Notes under the pieces: generated by a model | Told to the model about the DNA's origin: nothing | Seen by the model: only the letters and a program-made list of their open reading frames with translations | Database searches by the model: none | Shown here: piece by piece, positions 53,092 to 63,798 of the stretch | Layout: the number at the start of each line of letters is the position of its first letter | Numbering within the stretch: position 1 is the first letter of the stretch | Program-made: the position numbers and the translations under genes | Source of the DNA: Ceraceosorus guamensis | Taxonomy: Eukaryota > Basidiomycota > Exobasidiomycetes > Ceraceosorales > Ceraceosoraceae | NCBI RefSeq assembly: GCF_003144195.1 | Contig: NW_020290043.1 | Span: 80,942-144,941 of the forward strand | Length of the DNA: 64,000 nucleotides | Direction: 5' to 3'

Positions 53092-55477
53092 CTAGAGCTC
53101 ATCGTGAGTGATGGGCTCATCCTCAGGGTCAGTCGCCTTGCCACCAGCGGCATCGGCGTAGACCTTGGAGGTGATGGGTGCCAAAGTGGCCTGGAGCTCA
53201 GAGAGCTGCTCCTCCACGTCCTCAGCGCTGGCACTCTCGGAGTTCTCTTCCAGCCACTTCTCGGTGTCCTTGAGCGCAGTGTTGATCGACTCCTTGTCGG
53301 ACTTGTCGAGCTTAGCACCCAAACCATCTTTATCGCTGACCTGCGAGCGAGTGGAAGCGATAAGAGCCTGCAGTTGGTTAAGAGCTTCAATTCTCTTGCG
53401 CGAAGCCTCGTCCTCTTCTGCGAACTGCTCAGCTTCCTTGACCATGCGTTCAATGTCCTCGGGAGACAAGCGACCCTTGTCATTGGTGATCGTGATAGAC
53501 TCGGCCTTACCAGTGCCCTTGTCCGAGGCGCTGACCTTCATGATACCGTTCGCGTCCACTTCGAAAGTGACCTCAATCTGAGGAACTCCTCGCGGTGCTG
53601 GTGGGATACCAGTGAGCTCGAATTTGCCGAGCAGGTTGTTGTCCTTGGTCATAGAACGCTCGCCTTCGTACACTTGGATGAGCACAACGTTCTGGTTGTC
53701 CGCGGCTGTGGAGAAGATCTGAGACTTCTTGGTAGGCACGACGGTGTTACGGGGGATCAGCTTGGTCATGACGCCTCCAGTAGTCTCGATGCCGAGTGTA
53801 AGAGGGTTGACATCGATGAGGAGGACTTCGCCAAGACCTTCCTGGCCACCGAGGACACCACCCTGGACTGCGGCACCCCATGCAACAGCCTCATCAGGGT
53901 TGATTCCCTTTGAAGGTTCTTTGCCGTTAAAGAAGTCCTGTGGTAAGAATCAGGAGGTCAGCGCGCGCGCAGGCGACAAAGTGGAGGCGAGCCACGCACC
54001 TTTAGGAGGGACTGGACCTTGGGGATACGAGTAGAACCGCCGACAAGCACAACGTCATCGATGTCTTCCTTCTTAACGCCGGCGTCCTTGAGCACTTGCT
54101 CGACAGGCTTCATCGTCTTGCGGAACAGGTCTGCGTTGAGCTCCTCGAATTTGGCGCGGGTCAGGGTCTCGCTGAGATCCTTGCCCTCGAAGAAGCTCTC
54201 AATTTCGATCTTGGTGGACATTTGGCTGGAAAGAGTTCGCTTGGCGCGCTCCACCTCGCGCTTCAACTTGCCGACGCTGCGCTTGTTTCCGGCGGCATCG
54301 ACATTCTCCTTCTTCTTGAATTGCTTGAGCATGTACTCCATGACTCGGTTGTCGAAGTCTTCACCTCCCAGGTGGGTGTCACCTGCGGTGGCCAGTACCT
54401 CGAAGACTCCGTCTTCGATAGACAGCAAGCTGACATCGAATGTACCACCTCCAAGATCGTAGACGATAATCTGAGAGTCGCCCTTCTTGTCCAGGCCGTA
54501 CGCAATGGCTGCGGCTGTGGGCTCGTTGACAATACGCAAAACTGTGAGACCGGCGATAGTACCGGCATCCTTGGTGGCAGAACGCTGAGCGTCGTTGCTG
54601 GCAAAGTGTAGATGCAGGCAAGTCAGGAATGCAACATTGAGCGATCAGTAGCGCCTCCAATGCTCACAAGTAAGCTGGCACTGTCACAACTGCGTGGGTG
54701 ACCTTATGACCGAGGTAGGCCTCGGCAGTCTCCTTCATCTTCTGGAGAATCATGGCGCTCACTTCCTCTGGCGTAAACACGCGCTGGGAGTCCTTGACCT
54801 GAACAGAGATGGCGGGCTTTCCGGTCTTTTCAACGAGCTGGAGACGTCAAGAGGAACCTCACTGATTAGCTTCGTGATGCGAGCCCAGACTCAAAGCTGC
54901 GTGGAGCTCACCTTGAAAGGGAAGTGCTTCAAGTCCTTCTTGACATCAGACTCTCCCCACTTGCGACCAATGAGACGCTTGGCGTCGAAGCTGTCAAAGA
55001 TACAGGGCGTCAGTCTCGAGACGTGTGACGTGACCTAGCGCAGCATTCTGTGGCTCACATGGTGTTCTCCGGGTTGGAAGCAGCCTGGTTCTTAGCTGCG
55101 TCACCAATGAGACGCTCGCCATTCGCCTCGAAAGCGACGTAAGAGGGAGTGATACGGTTTCCTTGGTCGTTTGTGATGATCTCCACGCGGCCCTCGCGCT
55201 GCACACCAACGCAAGAGTATCTGTGAAGCATTGTGAAGAATACGTAAGGCGTCTGTTGAGTATGCTCATCGTGTCACTGGACTCACGTTGTTCCCAAATC
55301 GATACCAATGACAGTCCCGTAATTCTTGCGCTTGTCTTCATTCTCGTCGGCGCTCACAGACGAGATGAGAGCCAAAAGAGCGACAAATGCGAGGCAGACG
55401 GTGGCCATGGAAGGCAGCGAGAAGCCGCCCTGGCGCCGTGTGCCAGCCGCACTGTTGCGGCCGAGAGCGGCGAACAT
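53092..55477 (-). CDS. KAR2: ER Hsp70 chaperone BiP/Kar2
   Basis: Six exons (55287-55477, 55059-55220, 54912-54990, 54668-54837, 54000-54597, 53092-53937) give 681 residues. BiP binds unfolded proteins in the ER lumen, helps translocation through Sec61 and restrains the unfolded-protein sensor Ire1. An N-terminal hydrophobic signal ([18 protein letters not shown]) precedes the ATPase domain: [28 protein letters not shown] and [14 protein letters not shown]. The linker and substrate-binding domain follow ([20 protein letters not shown], ending with a helical lid). The C-terminus is HDEL, the ER-retrieval signal, which separates it from cytosolic SSA and mitochondrial Ssc1. All joins are canonical. 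A TGACGTGG site lies about 460 bp upstream. Confidence 0.97.
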
Positions 55478-55753
55478 GGTGCCGACCTGGAAGATATGCG
55501 TAGATGGCGCTCGAGGTTTGTGTCCTGCTTTGATGTCTGAGAAAGTCGAGGGCCTGTCTTGAGATGTTCGCTAGGCAGGCAAATTGGATCTGACGTCGCT
55601 GGCAGATGCCTTCTTCTGGGATGGTGAAGGTTTGGGTATGAAGCTGGAGCAGGTTCGAGCGAGCTGCGACTTCTTTAGCCTTTCGCATCTTGGCCACAAA
55701 TTAGAGCTGCTGCTTCTGCTTCTGCTGCTACTTGCTGCCAGCTCACCAAGGCT

Positions 55754-55771
55754 CCCCCCCCCCCCCCCCCC
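55754..55771 (+). repeat. Poly-C homopolymer (18 nt)
   Basis: An uninterrupted C run in the BiP upstream region, prone to length error in sequencing and to slippage. Confidence 0.9.
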
Positions 55772-55936
55772 GCACGCCAACGGGGCTCGAACTGCATGGA
55801 CACGTCGACAAGCTGCTGCAGGTTTCTTTGGCCGTCGCGCGCCATGCACGCCCGTCAAGCTTCGCAAGGCGTCAACCAAATCTCACCATCGCGCGTGCAG
55901 CGCCCGTGCACGCGCACCGCTGGCACGCGCACCCCG

Positions 55937-55944
55937 TGACGTGG
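55937..55944. promoter_or_regulatory. UPRE-like element TGACGTGG upstream of BiP
   Basis: The octamer matches the site bound by XBP1/Hac1-type bZIP factors in unfolded-protein-response promoters. Its place upstream of the classical UPR target BiP makes it a plausible regulatory site; binding is inferred. Confidence 0.45.
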
Positions 55945-56984
55945 AAGGGTGCGCGCTGGTCGGCATTTAGTTAGTCAGTCGGACCCGAGACACGTGGCTC
56001 AAGCCGATGCGGAACTCTTCTGCGTGCGTGGCAGCGCAACCACCACTAAAGACTTCCACAGTGGTAAGTCACTGTTTGGCCCTCCGCATGCCGGTCATGC
56101 TTGATTCTCGACCGGGAGACACATCTCATCGTTTTTTGTCGTGATTTGCAATTCGGTGTCATTACTTTAATCTCACAGCGTGCGAGCTCTCATGACTCGT
56201 CGAGCGGCGAAGAGCGCTGCGCCTCGACTACGAAGGCTCTTGCAGGGCGAATCTTGAATTTGAATCACGAATGTTGATTTCCTGAGGCGCGAACCAAATT
56301 GTGAACAAGACGACACGTGACCTTTCGCAGCCACGCCTGCTTCGACGTTCTTTTGCTCAGCGGGTCAGCAGATAAGCTGCTGCTGCCATCGGCTTTGGAA
56401 CAATCATGACTGTGATGCAGGCTCAAGTGAATCTTTGAGCTGACCTGAGCGAGGAGCACTTCACGACAGGAGTCAGCTTGGACGTTGACGGTCTTGCTGC
56501 TCTGCGGGGTAACCGAAGCCTGCCAGACAGCGCTTCGCGGCGGGGGAGGGTTGTCTGAGCGTGAGCGTGGCGCATAAGCTGCTCAATTTGAGTATGCGGC
56601 TTATATTGAGTTCCGTCGCCAGCAGCCGTGCGTGCGCGCGGCGTGCGCGCGGCATGCGAGCCTCGGCCGAAAATTTTGCAGTGCGCGCTGCGGTCAGGAT
56701 TGAACGTGCATCAGATCCAGCGATCCAGCGCCGGGCGTATACCTTCTCATTCCCATCACCACCCAAACCCCTTCAAGGTAAGTGCTGTAGTAGGATCGTC
56801 TGTTCTTCGTTGTGGGAAGGATACTCGTAGCACGAAGCACTATCAAGTGCGAAAGCCTGCAGCGGATCGAAGTTGGAGTGGGAAAGGACAGCTTCTGCAA
56901 TCCCTTCGATAGCGCTTCCACAGCTCCTCGCTGACCTCGGACCGAACTCGTTTCATCTCCACCAGATCACGATATACAGTCAAG

Positions 56985-58249
56985 ATGGGTCGTGTTATTC
57001 GCTCGCAACGTAAGGCGTCGACCATCTTCAGGTCGCACACCCACCACAACAAGGCACCTGCTAAGCTTAGACCCTTGGACTTTTCCGAGAGGCAAGGTTA
57101 CCTTCGCGGTGTTGTCAAGGAGATCATCCACGATGCTGGCCGGTGAGTATCATCGCGATGGGATGCAGCACTGTGGAAAGGGAGAGGGAAGAGGGAGAGG
57201 GCGTGAGGAATGAGCGCGAGAGGATGTGTGAGAGGGGCGATCGCCTTGCCGTCTGCACCACGATACACAAGCAGCTTGGCGAGAGGCAAACCGACTTGGC
57301 ACGATGTGGGCAGCTGAGGTGGAAGAGGGACAGAGGCACGGACTTTTGATGGACGAGGTGTTGATCGGGTGCAGATGACAAGAGGCTGCGAATTGTGGGG
57401 TGTCGGGCATGTTAGTGGTATCTTGGGCCCTCGCCAGGATTGCTTTCGCACCGACCTACTTGTGGCGAGCTGCTTCTCGGTTACCGTGCCGAGCCCTTCC
57501 GATGCTTACGCAAACGGCAACATGTCCCCTCCCTACAGTGGTGCTCCCCTTGCTCGCGTCGCTTTCCGCGACCCTTACCGCTTCAAGCAAAGAGTCGAGA
57601 CCTTCATTGCTACCGAGGGCTTGAGCACTGGCCAATTCGTCTACTGCGGCAAGAAGGCTGCCATCAACGTCGGCAACGTCCTGCCTCTGTCCGCTCTGCC
57701 AGAGGGTACCATTGTCTGCAACGTCGAGGAGAAGGCTGGCGACCGAGGAACCCTTGCTCGCACTTCCGGCAACTACGCCACCCTCATCGGACACGACAAC
57801 GATGGCACTACCCGTATTCGTCTTCCATCGGGTGCAAAGAAGTCTGTTCCCTCTGGCAGTCGCGCTACTGTTGGGATCGTCGCCGGTGGTGGACGTGTCG
57901 ATAAGCCTTTGCTCAAGGCTGGTCGCGCTCACCACAAGTTCAAGGTCAAGCGCAACAGCTGGCCCAAGACTCGTGGTGTGGCTATGAACCGTGAGTGGTG
58001 GGCAAGGAAAGCACGCGTTGGCAAGGAGAAAAGCATCCGGTATTTCGCACGCTGTTGGAAGATTGCTGAACTTTGTGTCGTGGTCTTGCGCTCGCAGCCG
58101 TCGATCACCCTCATGGTGGTGGTAACCATCAGCACATTGGTCACGCCTCCACCGTCCCTCGCTCCAGCGTTCCCGGTCAGAAGGCTGGTCTCATCGCTGC
58201 TCGTCGCACTGGTCTCATCACTGGTGCTGCCCACAACAAGGACGCATAA
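56985..58249 (+). CDS. RPL8: 60S ribosomal protein uL2 (L8)
   Basis: Three exons (56985-57142, 57539-57990, 58098-58249) give 253 residues, the length of eukaryotic uL2. This protein sits near the peptidyl-transferase centre of the large subunit. Family blocks run from [10 protein letters not shown] and [20 protein letters not shown] through [18 protein letters not shown]-type basic sequence (here [16 protein letters not shown]) and [13 protein letters not shown] to GLIAARRTG. The His in HPHGGG contacts the catalytic RNA in this family. Intron 1 is 396 nt, the longest confidently placed intron in the window; intron 2 is 107 nt. A long first intron is common in fungal ribosomal-protein genes. 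Confidence 0.97.
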
Positions 58250-59129
58250 GCATACAGGAGCTCGCCGCGAAATTCTCGCCCACTTCCGGCCCTCTTCACC
58301 ACGCTGCGTTCTCGTCCTGGTCAATCATTCACTCTCGCTTCGTGCTCCTGTACTGTCTTCAAAACTATGCACCATGACTCGACACGTCTCGAGAAATATA
58401 GCACAATTCACCCAGCAGGTCATGATGGGCCTGCGCGGCACGCGGGTCAACGGCGATGAAGAGAAGTCTGAGGCTTGAGAGTTGGAAGTCAGGAGCTAGT
58501 AACGGGTTCTTGGTTGGCTGCACATGCCAGGCTGGGTGAGCGCGAGCTATACGTCACCTCTTGGCTGCGTTGACGCTGCCTGCGCCGACACGGCATACTC
58601 GAGATCCTCGTCAGAGTGCTGGCAACGAGTCGCCTAGGGCCCACCTTGTGCTCTTGCCGACGACCTCGTACTTCAAGAGACGTGTTCGCCTGCCGAGTAC
58701 ACTGGCGCACAGGTTTTCGCTCGTTCAAATAGTGCTTTCGCTTTCGATGTCGGCGGCTTCCGTGCAGAACGTCTTGCGACCAGCTGTGACCTGAGCGATT
58801 TCAAGGCCCTTCGTCCGCAGGTTGGCCTGCCGGTCGTGAAGATCACTTGGCTGCGAGAGCATGTTCGCGGTGTGAATCTTAGATATCACTGAATTGTCAG
58901 GGGAAGACCAGTGGTGTAGCGAAGGTGCAGGTAGGTCATTTGCCTGGGTAAAACGGTGGACTCAGGCTGACGCTCGACTCCTATCGGACCACCAGACCAA
59001 TGCTGTAATGTGCATCTCTCCGTCAGCAATTGTGGCAGCATCAGTGCAGCTTTGCTGCTATGTAGCGGTCTGCAATTGCCAAATGTCTCGAGCCTCAAAG
59101 ATGAACACAATAGGGATGTACACTTAAGA
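58250..59129. other. Intergenic region 3' of uL2
   Basis: uL2 3' flank. Frames here lack protein character. Composition is still like the rest of the window, before the CpG-poor stretch begins. Confidence 0.45.
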
Positions 59130-60785
59130 CGACTTCGTTCTAATGCCGACGCAAGTATCTGAACCAGGACCTGAGACTTGCGTCTTGAAGCGCCTCAGTG
59201 CTGCTGGTTGTATTGTCGTGAGTGGCAGCCCTGAAAGACAATATCCTTCCAGCAAAAAGCGCTCACCATGAGAGTGATACCAGGACATCATACAGTGCCT
59301 CACAAACAGCTCTAGAGATACCTGAATTAAGCCAGAATCACTCAAAGACACCACCACAACCTGTGGGTTTCCACTCAGGTACCTCTGCATGAATGATGCA
59401 GCTCAGATGTTGGCAAATTCTGGTGTCTGCATGCCTCTCATGGAAAACTGCACATGACCCAGATGAAGATACTCTATTGCGGTGCACCCAACTCTCAGGC
59501 TTTGCCTTCAGCTATCTCTACAGAGGTGTTGCCTTCCAAAACCTCTCAGACAGTATGTCAATTCATGTCAAAGCCCATTGTGATCTCTTGTCCCTCTCTG
59601 GCCAGTCAGTCATTGCTCCACTCTCACCTTCTCCACCCCACCTCTGGGCTGGGTCCCAACCACCCCATCAAACCGTCAGTCTATGTCAAGTACCTAGTAC
59701 CCATCTTATCACGCAATCTTGATACTAGACCTTCCTGCCTCTATTCTGCACAGAGCAAACAGAAGTCTTGTCTACAGTATTGCACACCCTCTGAACCCAT
59801 TTGGAAAGGGACAACAAGTAGAGCCAGCACAGACCTCCTCTGCAACTCCCCAGAAGCTGTCGGAGGCAGCGCAGCCACGCCTTGCTTCATCTTCAAGCAA
59901 AGAATGGAGAGCTGTACTGATCAGACTGCTTGTTGGTGCTCACAAATGCCTGGCTAATCTGCTGTCAATACATCAAGTACCCCTACTTGCTTTGTGAGTT
60001 TCTGGTAAAGCGCTAATTGAGGAAAACCACCCACACGATGTCAAGGCCATCTCAAAGCGTCGCTCTCTTTCTTGACCTTCAACCAAGAGAAGTCCTTTGA
60101 GTGGCTTTTTGCCACTGTTTGGGCTTGACTCACATTGTGAGTTGGGATGTGTGCACAATTGTGAATCAGGTCCTCATTCAAGGAGACCGCAGAGGCGTCT
60201 CTGAGAAAGGCCAGGAAGCACGCCATTTCCTTAGTGGACTCTCCCTGGCGTCAGCAGCTGTAGGGTCTGACATTTGGTCTTTCTAGAGTGCAACATTCTT
60301 GAGCTGACAGCATTGTTGATGGTCCACTTCAATCCAAAGCAAGACTCACTCAAGCCTGTGGAGCCAAAGGCAGACTCGAGGGGGAATTGCAGCTACAATG
60401 TATTGTGATCTTTTCCAATGCATTGGCATCAAGAGAAGGGCGCAAGACAGATGCGTCAACTTGCCAGGACAGCAACATACATTGTATGATAGGCCGTCAT
60501 CACTAGGTGGCATACATAATCTGATGGGCAGAGCTGGCAGTTTTGCAATGAGCAATGTTGCTGACAGGCAGTTGTGTGACAACCTTGCCTAGCCGTCAAG
60601 GGCCTGGAAAAGCACCCCATCTCCTTGAGGGTTGGTCATGCGCAGCATACCAGAGCTATTATCAATGCAATGACAAGCTTGTTGGAGCAAAGGAAGCTGA
60701 GGCCAAGGACAAAAGCAAACCTGTGCGCCATTGCGTGTGCCTCCAATGCAACAAGAGAGCGGTTTGCCTCAACTACCAGTGGAGA
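59130..60785. repeat. CpG-depleted relic sequence with paralogous fragment
   Basis: Base composition changes abruptly. By hand count, 59401-59760 has 3 CpG in 360 nt and 60601-60780 has 4 in 180, whereas the homologous stretch 61021-61200 has 20 in 180. The last part (about 60,520-60,785) is a degenerate copy of 60,950-61,200, the 3' end of the next gene, including its stop. Differences are mostly CG to TG or CA. One open frame (about 59,719-59,997) still reads as protein-like. This looks like a repeat or element decayed by cytosine deamination. Confidence 0.7.
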
Positions 60786-61013
60786 CGATCGCATTCGCTC
60801 GTGCGTGTACCGGGTTGCGTGCGGACAGAGAGATGCGCGGCGCGCGCGACATACGTCGTCAGGTGGTAATGGTGGTGTTCCGCTGGCACGCAGATTAATG
60901 GTGATAAAAGGATAAAGGAGAGGCTTAACGGTGATAAGTGAGAAGCGTCATACTGCTGGCAGCAAGGCGCCTAGGGCACGACCACCTTGCAATTGCCGAT
61001 CGCGCAACTTGGC
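60786..61013. other. Short spacer between relic and gene
   Basis: CpG-rich sequence returns at about 60,785. The segment 60,950-61,013 is the 3' flank of the minus-strand gene and is homologous to the relic. Confidence 0.5.
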
Positions 61014-63798
61014 CTAGCCGTGGAGAGCCTTGAAAAGGACCATGTCGCCTTGAAGGTTGGTCACGCGCAGCGCACCAGAGCTGTCGACGGCAACGGCAAG
61101 CTTGTTGTATTGAACAAAGTCGGCGCCGAGGACGAACGCAAACCCGTGCGCCGTTGCGCATGCCTCCGATGCAACGAGAGGGGGGCTCGCCTCGAAGGTG
61201 TTGGAGTCGTATTGCGCAGCGCGGGCAAGCTTACTGGTGCGTTGCACGTTCCCGGTGGACGAGGGGCGCCAGCTGCTGAAGCTGATGGGGAGCTTGACGA
61301 ATGGCTTCGCCATCTGCGAGCCTAAGAGACGCCTCATGTTGGCACTCTCAACGAACGAGGGACTGATGAAAGTCTTGGGCTGCTGCGGAGCAAGCGCGAC
61401 TTTAGCACCTTTGGCGATGGTCTTGGCGCCACGGATTTCCACCTGCGCCCAATACGCCGGTCCGACTGGCGCACCAGATGGGCGTGACGCCGATCCTGGG
61501 ACCGTAGCAGACGAGCGAGAGGACAGCGCGCCTGGTGCTGACGTCGGAGAAGGACGACGGGTTGGCACGGGTGAGAACGCAGCCACTCCAGTGAGCAAGT
61601 GACCGCTTTGGGAAGCAAAGGAGGACGAAGACGACGCCGCCGGATCGAAGCTGGCTCTTGTTTCGCTCTCGAGGGGCAAGGCGAAACGCAAACGCTTGAC
61701 GGCGCAATGGACCGGTGATGAAGCCGGCGGTACGTCCAAAAGGTTGAAAACAGAGCCAGCTTCGTCTTCTTGCTCCACGACTGGCGCGGCACATTGGCGC
61801 TTGAGAGCGCTCCTATCCTTGGGTGCTGGGATACCCGTGAATTGGTCAGAGCCCTCGATGTAGTCCTCATCGCCCTCAACTTCACCGTCCTCCTCGGCGG
61901 TGTCGTGATCCTTGGCGGTGTCGTCCTCCTCCGAATCAGCAGACGACGGTGACGAAGCGTAGCCAGGCTCGCAAAGGTAGTCCGATAGTCCCACTGGCGG
62001 GGACACAAAAGTACCATCTTCACATGCCCTCATCACCTCGGGCTCCTTGAAGTCGGTCTCGCGCTTGAGGTCGTTGAAGTGCATGATCGCGAGCTTCAAC
62101 ACCTTCAGCATACCTTAAGACGCTTCCTCCTGGGCCAGAAGTTTGCGCAGGACTCTGCCAAAGTCCCCCAGATGTGCAGTGAGCAACAGGCTGAGGCAAG
62201 ATTGGCAGATCTGCCTGTGAACTCTCTGTAGCTTGCACTGCGCATCCAGGAAAGAGCTCGGCTGCGTGCCCTTTGCGTTGATGTCCTCCAAGGACGTGCA
62301 GTGAGCGACAAGCTGAGGCAAGATTGGCAGATTGGCCTGACTGGCTCCTTGAGGTTAGTCTCTGCTTGAGGTTGTTAAAGTGCATGATTGCAAGCTTCAG
62401 CACCTTCAGCACACCTTGAGAAGCTTCCTCCTGGGCCAGAAGTTTGCGCAGGGCTCTGCCAAAGTCACCCAGATGCGCAGTGAGCAGCAAGCTGGGGCAA
62501 GGTGCGCAGATCTGCCCGTGACAACTCTGTAGCTTGCACTGCGCATCCAGGAAAGAGCTCGGCTGCGTGCCCGTTGCATTGATGTCCTCCAAGGACGTAG
62601 TGCTCCAAAGAGTGCACACCACTGGGTGGTCTTTGAGATGGCACCAAAGGTGCACCGGCTCCAATGTTGGTCCACACGTCGACGGAGGCTCTGTGGTACC
62701 AACTGCAAGGCAAAGAAGTTAGGTAAGCCCTGGAATAGCTGGCATTTGCGTCGCAGAGTAAGCAAGACGTAGCTTGTGGCGGTCGAGACCCTCCGTCGTG
62801 GTCACTTGGGCCATCTACAACTGTGACGACGACACGAAGATACCGAGAGACGTTTCAGTTCCGCGCTTGATCAATACACTATGCTCACCGAATGATGTTC
62901 TCACCTGCTGGGAGGACGTCGACATGCTCGCCGTCTCCAACCGCGGAGCCATCTTCCTCGTCCGAAGAGACTTCCACGATTAAATCCTCGGTTCCTTCTT
63001 GATCCGTCGCCGAACTTGTGACGGCATCATCACCGTCGGGAAGAGCTGGGTTGGTGCAACAAAGAGGCGTGAATCACGTCAGCGTCACACCGAGTCATGA
63101 GATTGGCCAGACCAGCACATTCATGATCACTCACGAGTATCACCGTAGCTCTGTACAAGCCCAGAAGCGCGCACAGGTGCAGCTGGCGGCCACGCAGCAA
63201 GTAGGGAGGAGTTGGTGGTGGGCGCCACGGTGCCTGTGTGATACGACAAGGAGCAGGCTAGCCCGCATCAGTCTCTGCCCCAGGGCTCCCGTGGGATGGA
63301 ACGCTTTGAAGCTGACCGGCACTTACAACAAGGTATAGCCGCAGGCCAGATGGCAGAATGCGGTGTCGCGTCGTAGCCGGTACCCACTGCAAGATGCGGC
63401 CACGAGAGAGACGGAGGAGATGAGGTAAGATGGAGCTGAGATCAAGTCGCGGCAACGGCTACTCACACGCAGGCGCAGTCGCTGACAAGGCAGAGGCAGA
63501 CGGCACAAGACTGTTCCCTGGGACATATCCTACAATGCGAAAAGATGTTGCACGGTCTGGCCTTGGCAATGAGACACAAAGGTCACGTCAGGCAGCGCCA
63601 CTCACCATAAGGTGCCGCTACGGACTCGACCAAAGGAGTGTGTGGAAGAGGAAGTCCTACGGTGCGAAGTACGAGCATTCGTGTGAGTCTGCATCGAGTC
63701 AAACGGGACAGCGCCAAGACTTACCACTCGGTGGAGCTGTCCATCCTTGCGAGCTCCAGGCAGCGGGGGCGGTCCTGCTGTGACATGCAGACGCTCAT
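61014..63798 (-). CDS. Unknown eight-exon protein, Cys-rich N-terminus, acidic middle
   Basis: Model: 63725-63798, 63606-63656, 63467-63529, 63327-63386, 63157-63233, 62905-63045, 62415-62702, 61014-62113; 617 residues, all phases closing. The N-terminal 120 residues are cysteine-dense (CPREQSCAVCLCLVSDCACV, then FCHLACGY, then TCCVAASCTCARF), suggesting metal binding or disulfides. Next are an acidic stretch (VEVSSDEEDGSAVGDGE) and a helical block (LTAHLGDFGRALRKLLAQEE, VLKVLKLAIMHFNDLKRETD), then a second acidic stretch (EEDDTAKDHDTAEEDGEVEGD). The tail is Ser/Pro/Ala-rich. No family is recognised. The last intron is a duplicated piece of exon 7/8. The exon 5 donor (GTACAG) and the start codon are the weakest points. 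A degenerate copy of its 3' end next door implies a repeat family, possibly element-derived. Confidence 0.55.
62041..62598. repeat. Tandem direct duplication, period 301 bp
   Basis: Segment 62041-62298 recurs at 62342-62598, about 90% identical by eye with a one-base deletion in the right copy. A third, partial copy of one 43-bp section lies between them (62298-62341, similar to 62176-62220). The duplication spans an exon-intron-exon junction of the surrounding gene. Confidence 0.85.

Larger units (their letters stand above)
55478..56984. other. Divergent promoter region BiP/uL2
   Basis: 1.5 kb between KAR2 (left) and RPL8 (right). It holds an 18-nt C run (55754-55771), a UPRE-like TGACGTGG (55937-55944), a CACGTGG at 55991-55997 and an AATCTTGAATT motif (56250-56260). 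A pyrimidine-rich stretch precedes RPL8. No gene is seen. Confidence 0.5.

Noticed and set aside
53104-53913. 269-codon plus-strand open frame across BiP
   Set aside because: It is a mirror frame of the highly biased BiP coding sequence.
62020-62664. Single long frame through both duplicated copies as one exon
   Set aside because: It leaves the conserved reading at the one-base deletion and ends without joining the acidic downstream exon. The spliced model closes in frame.
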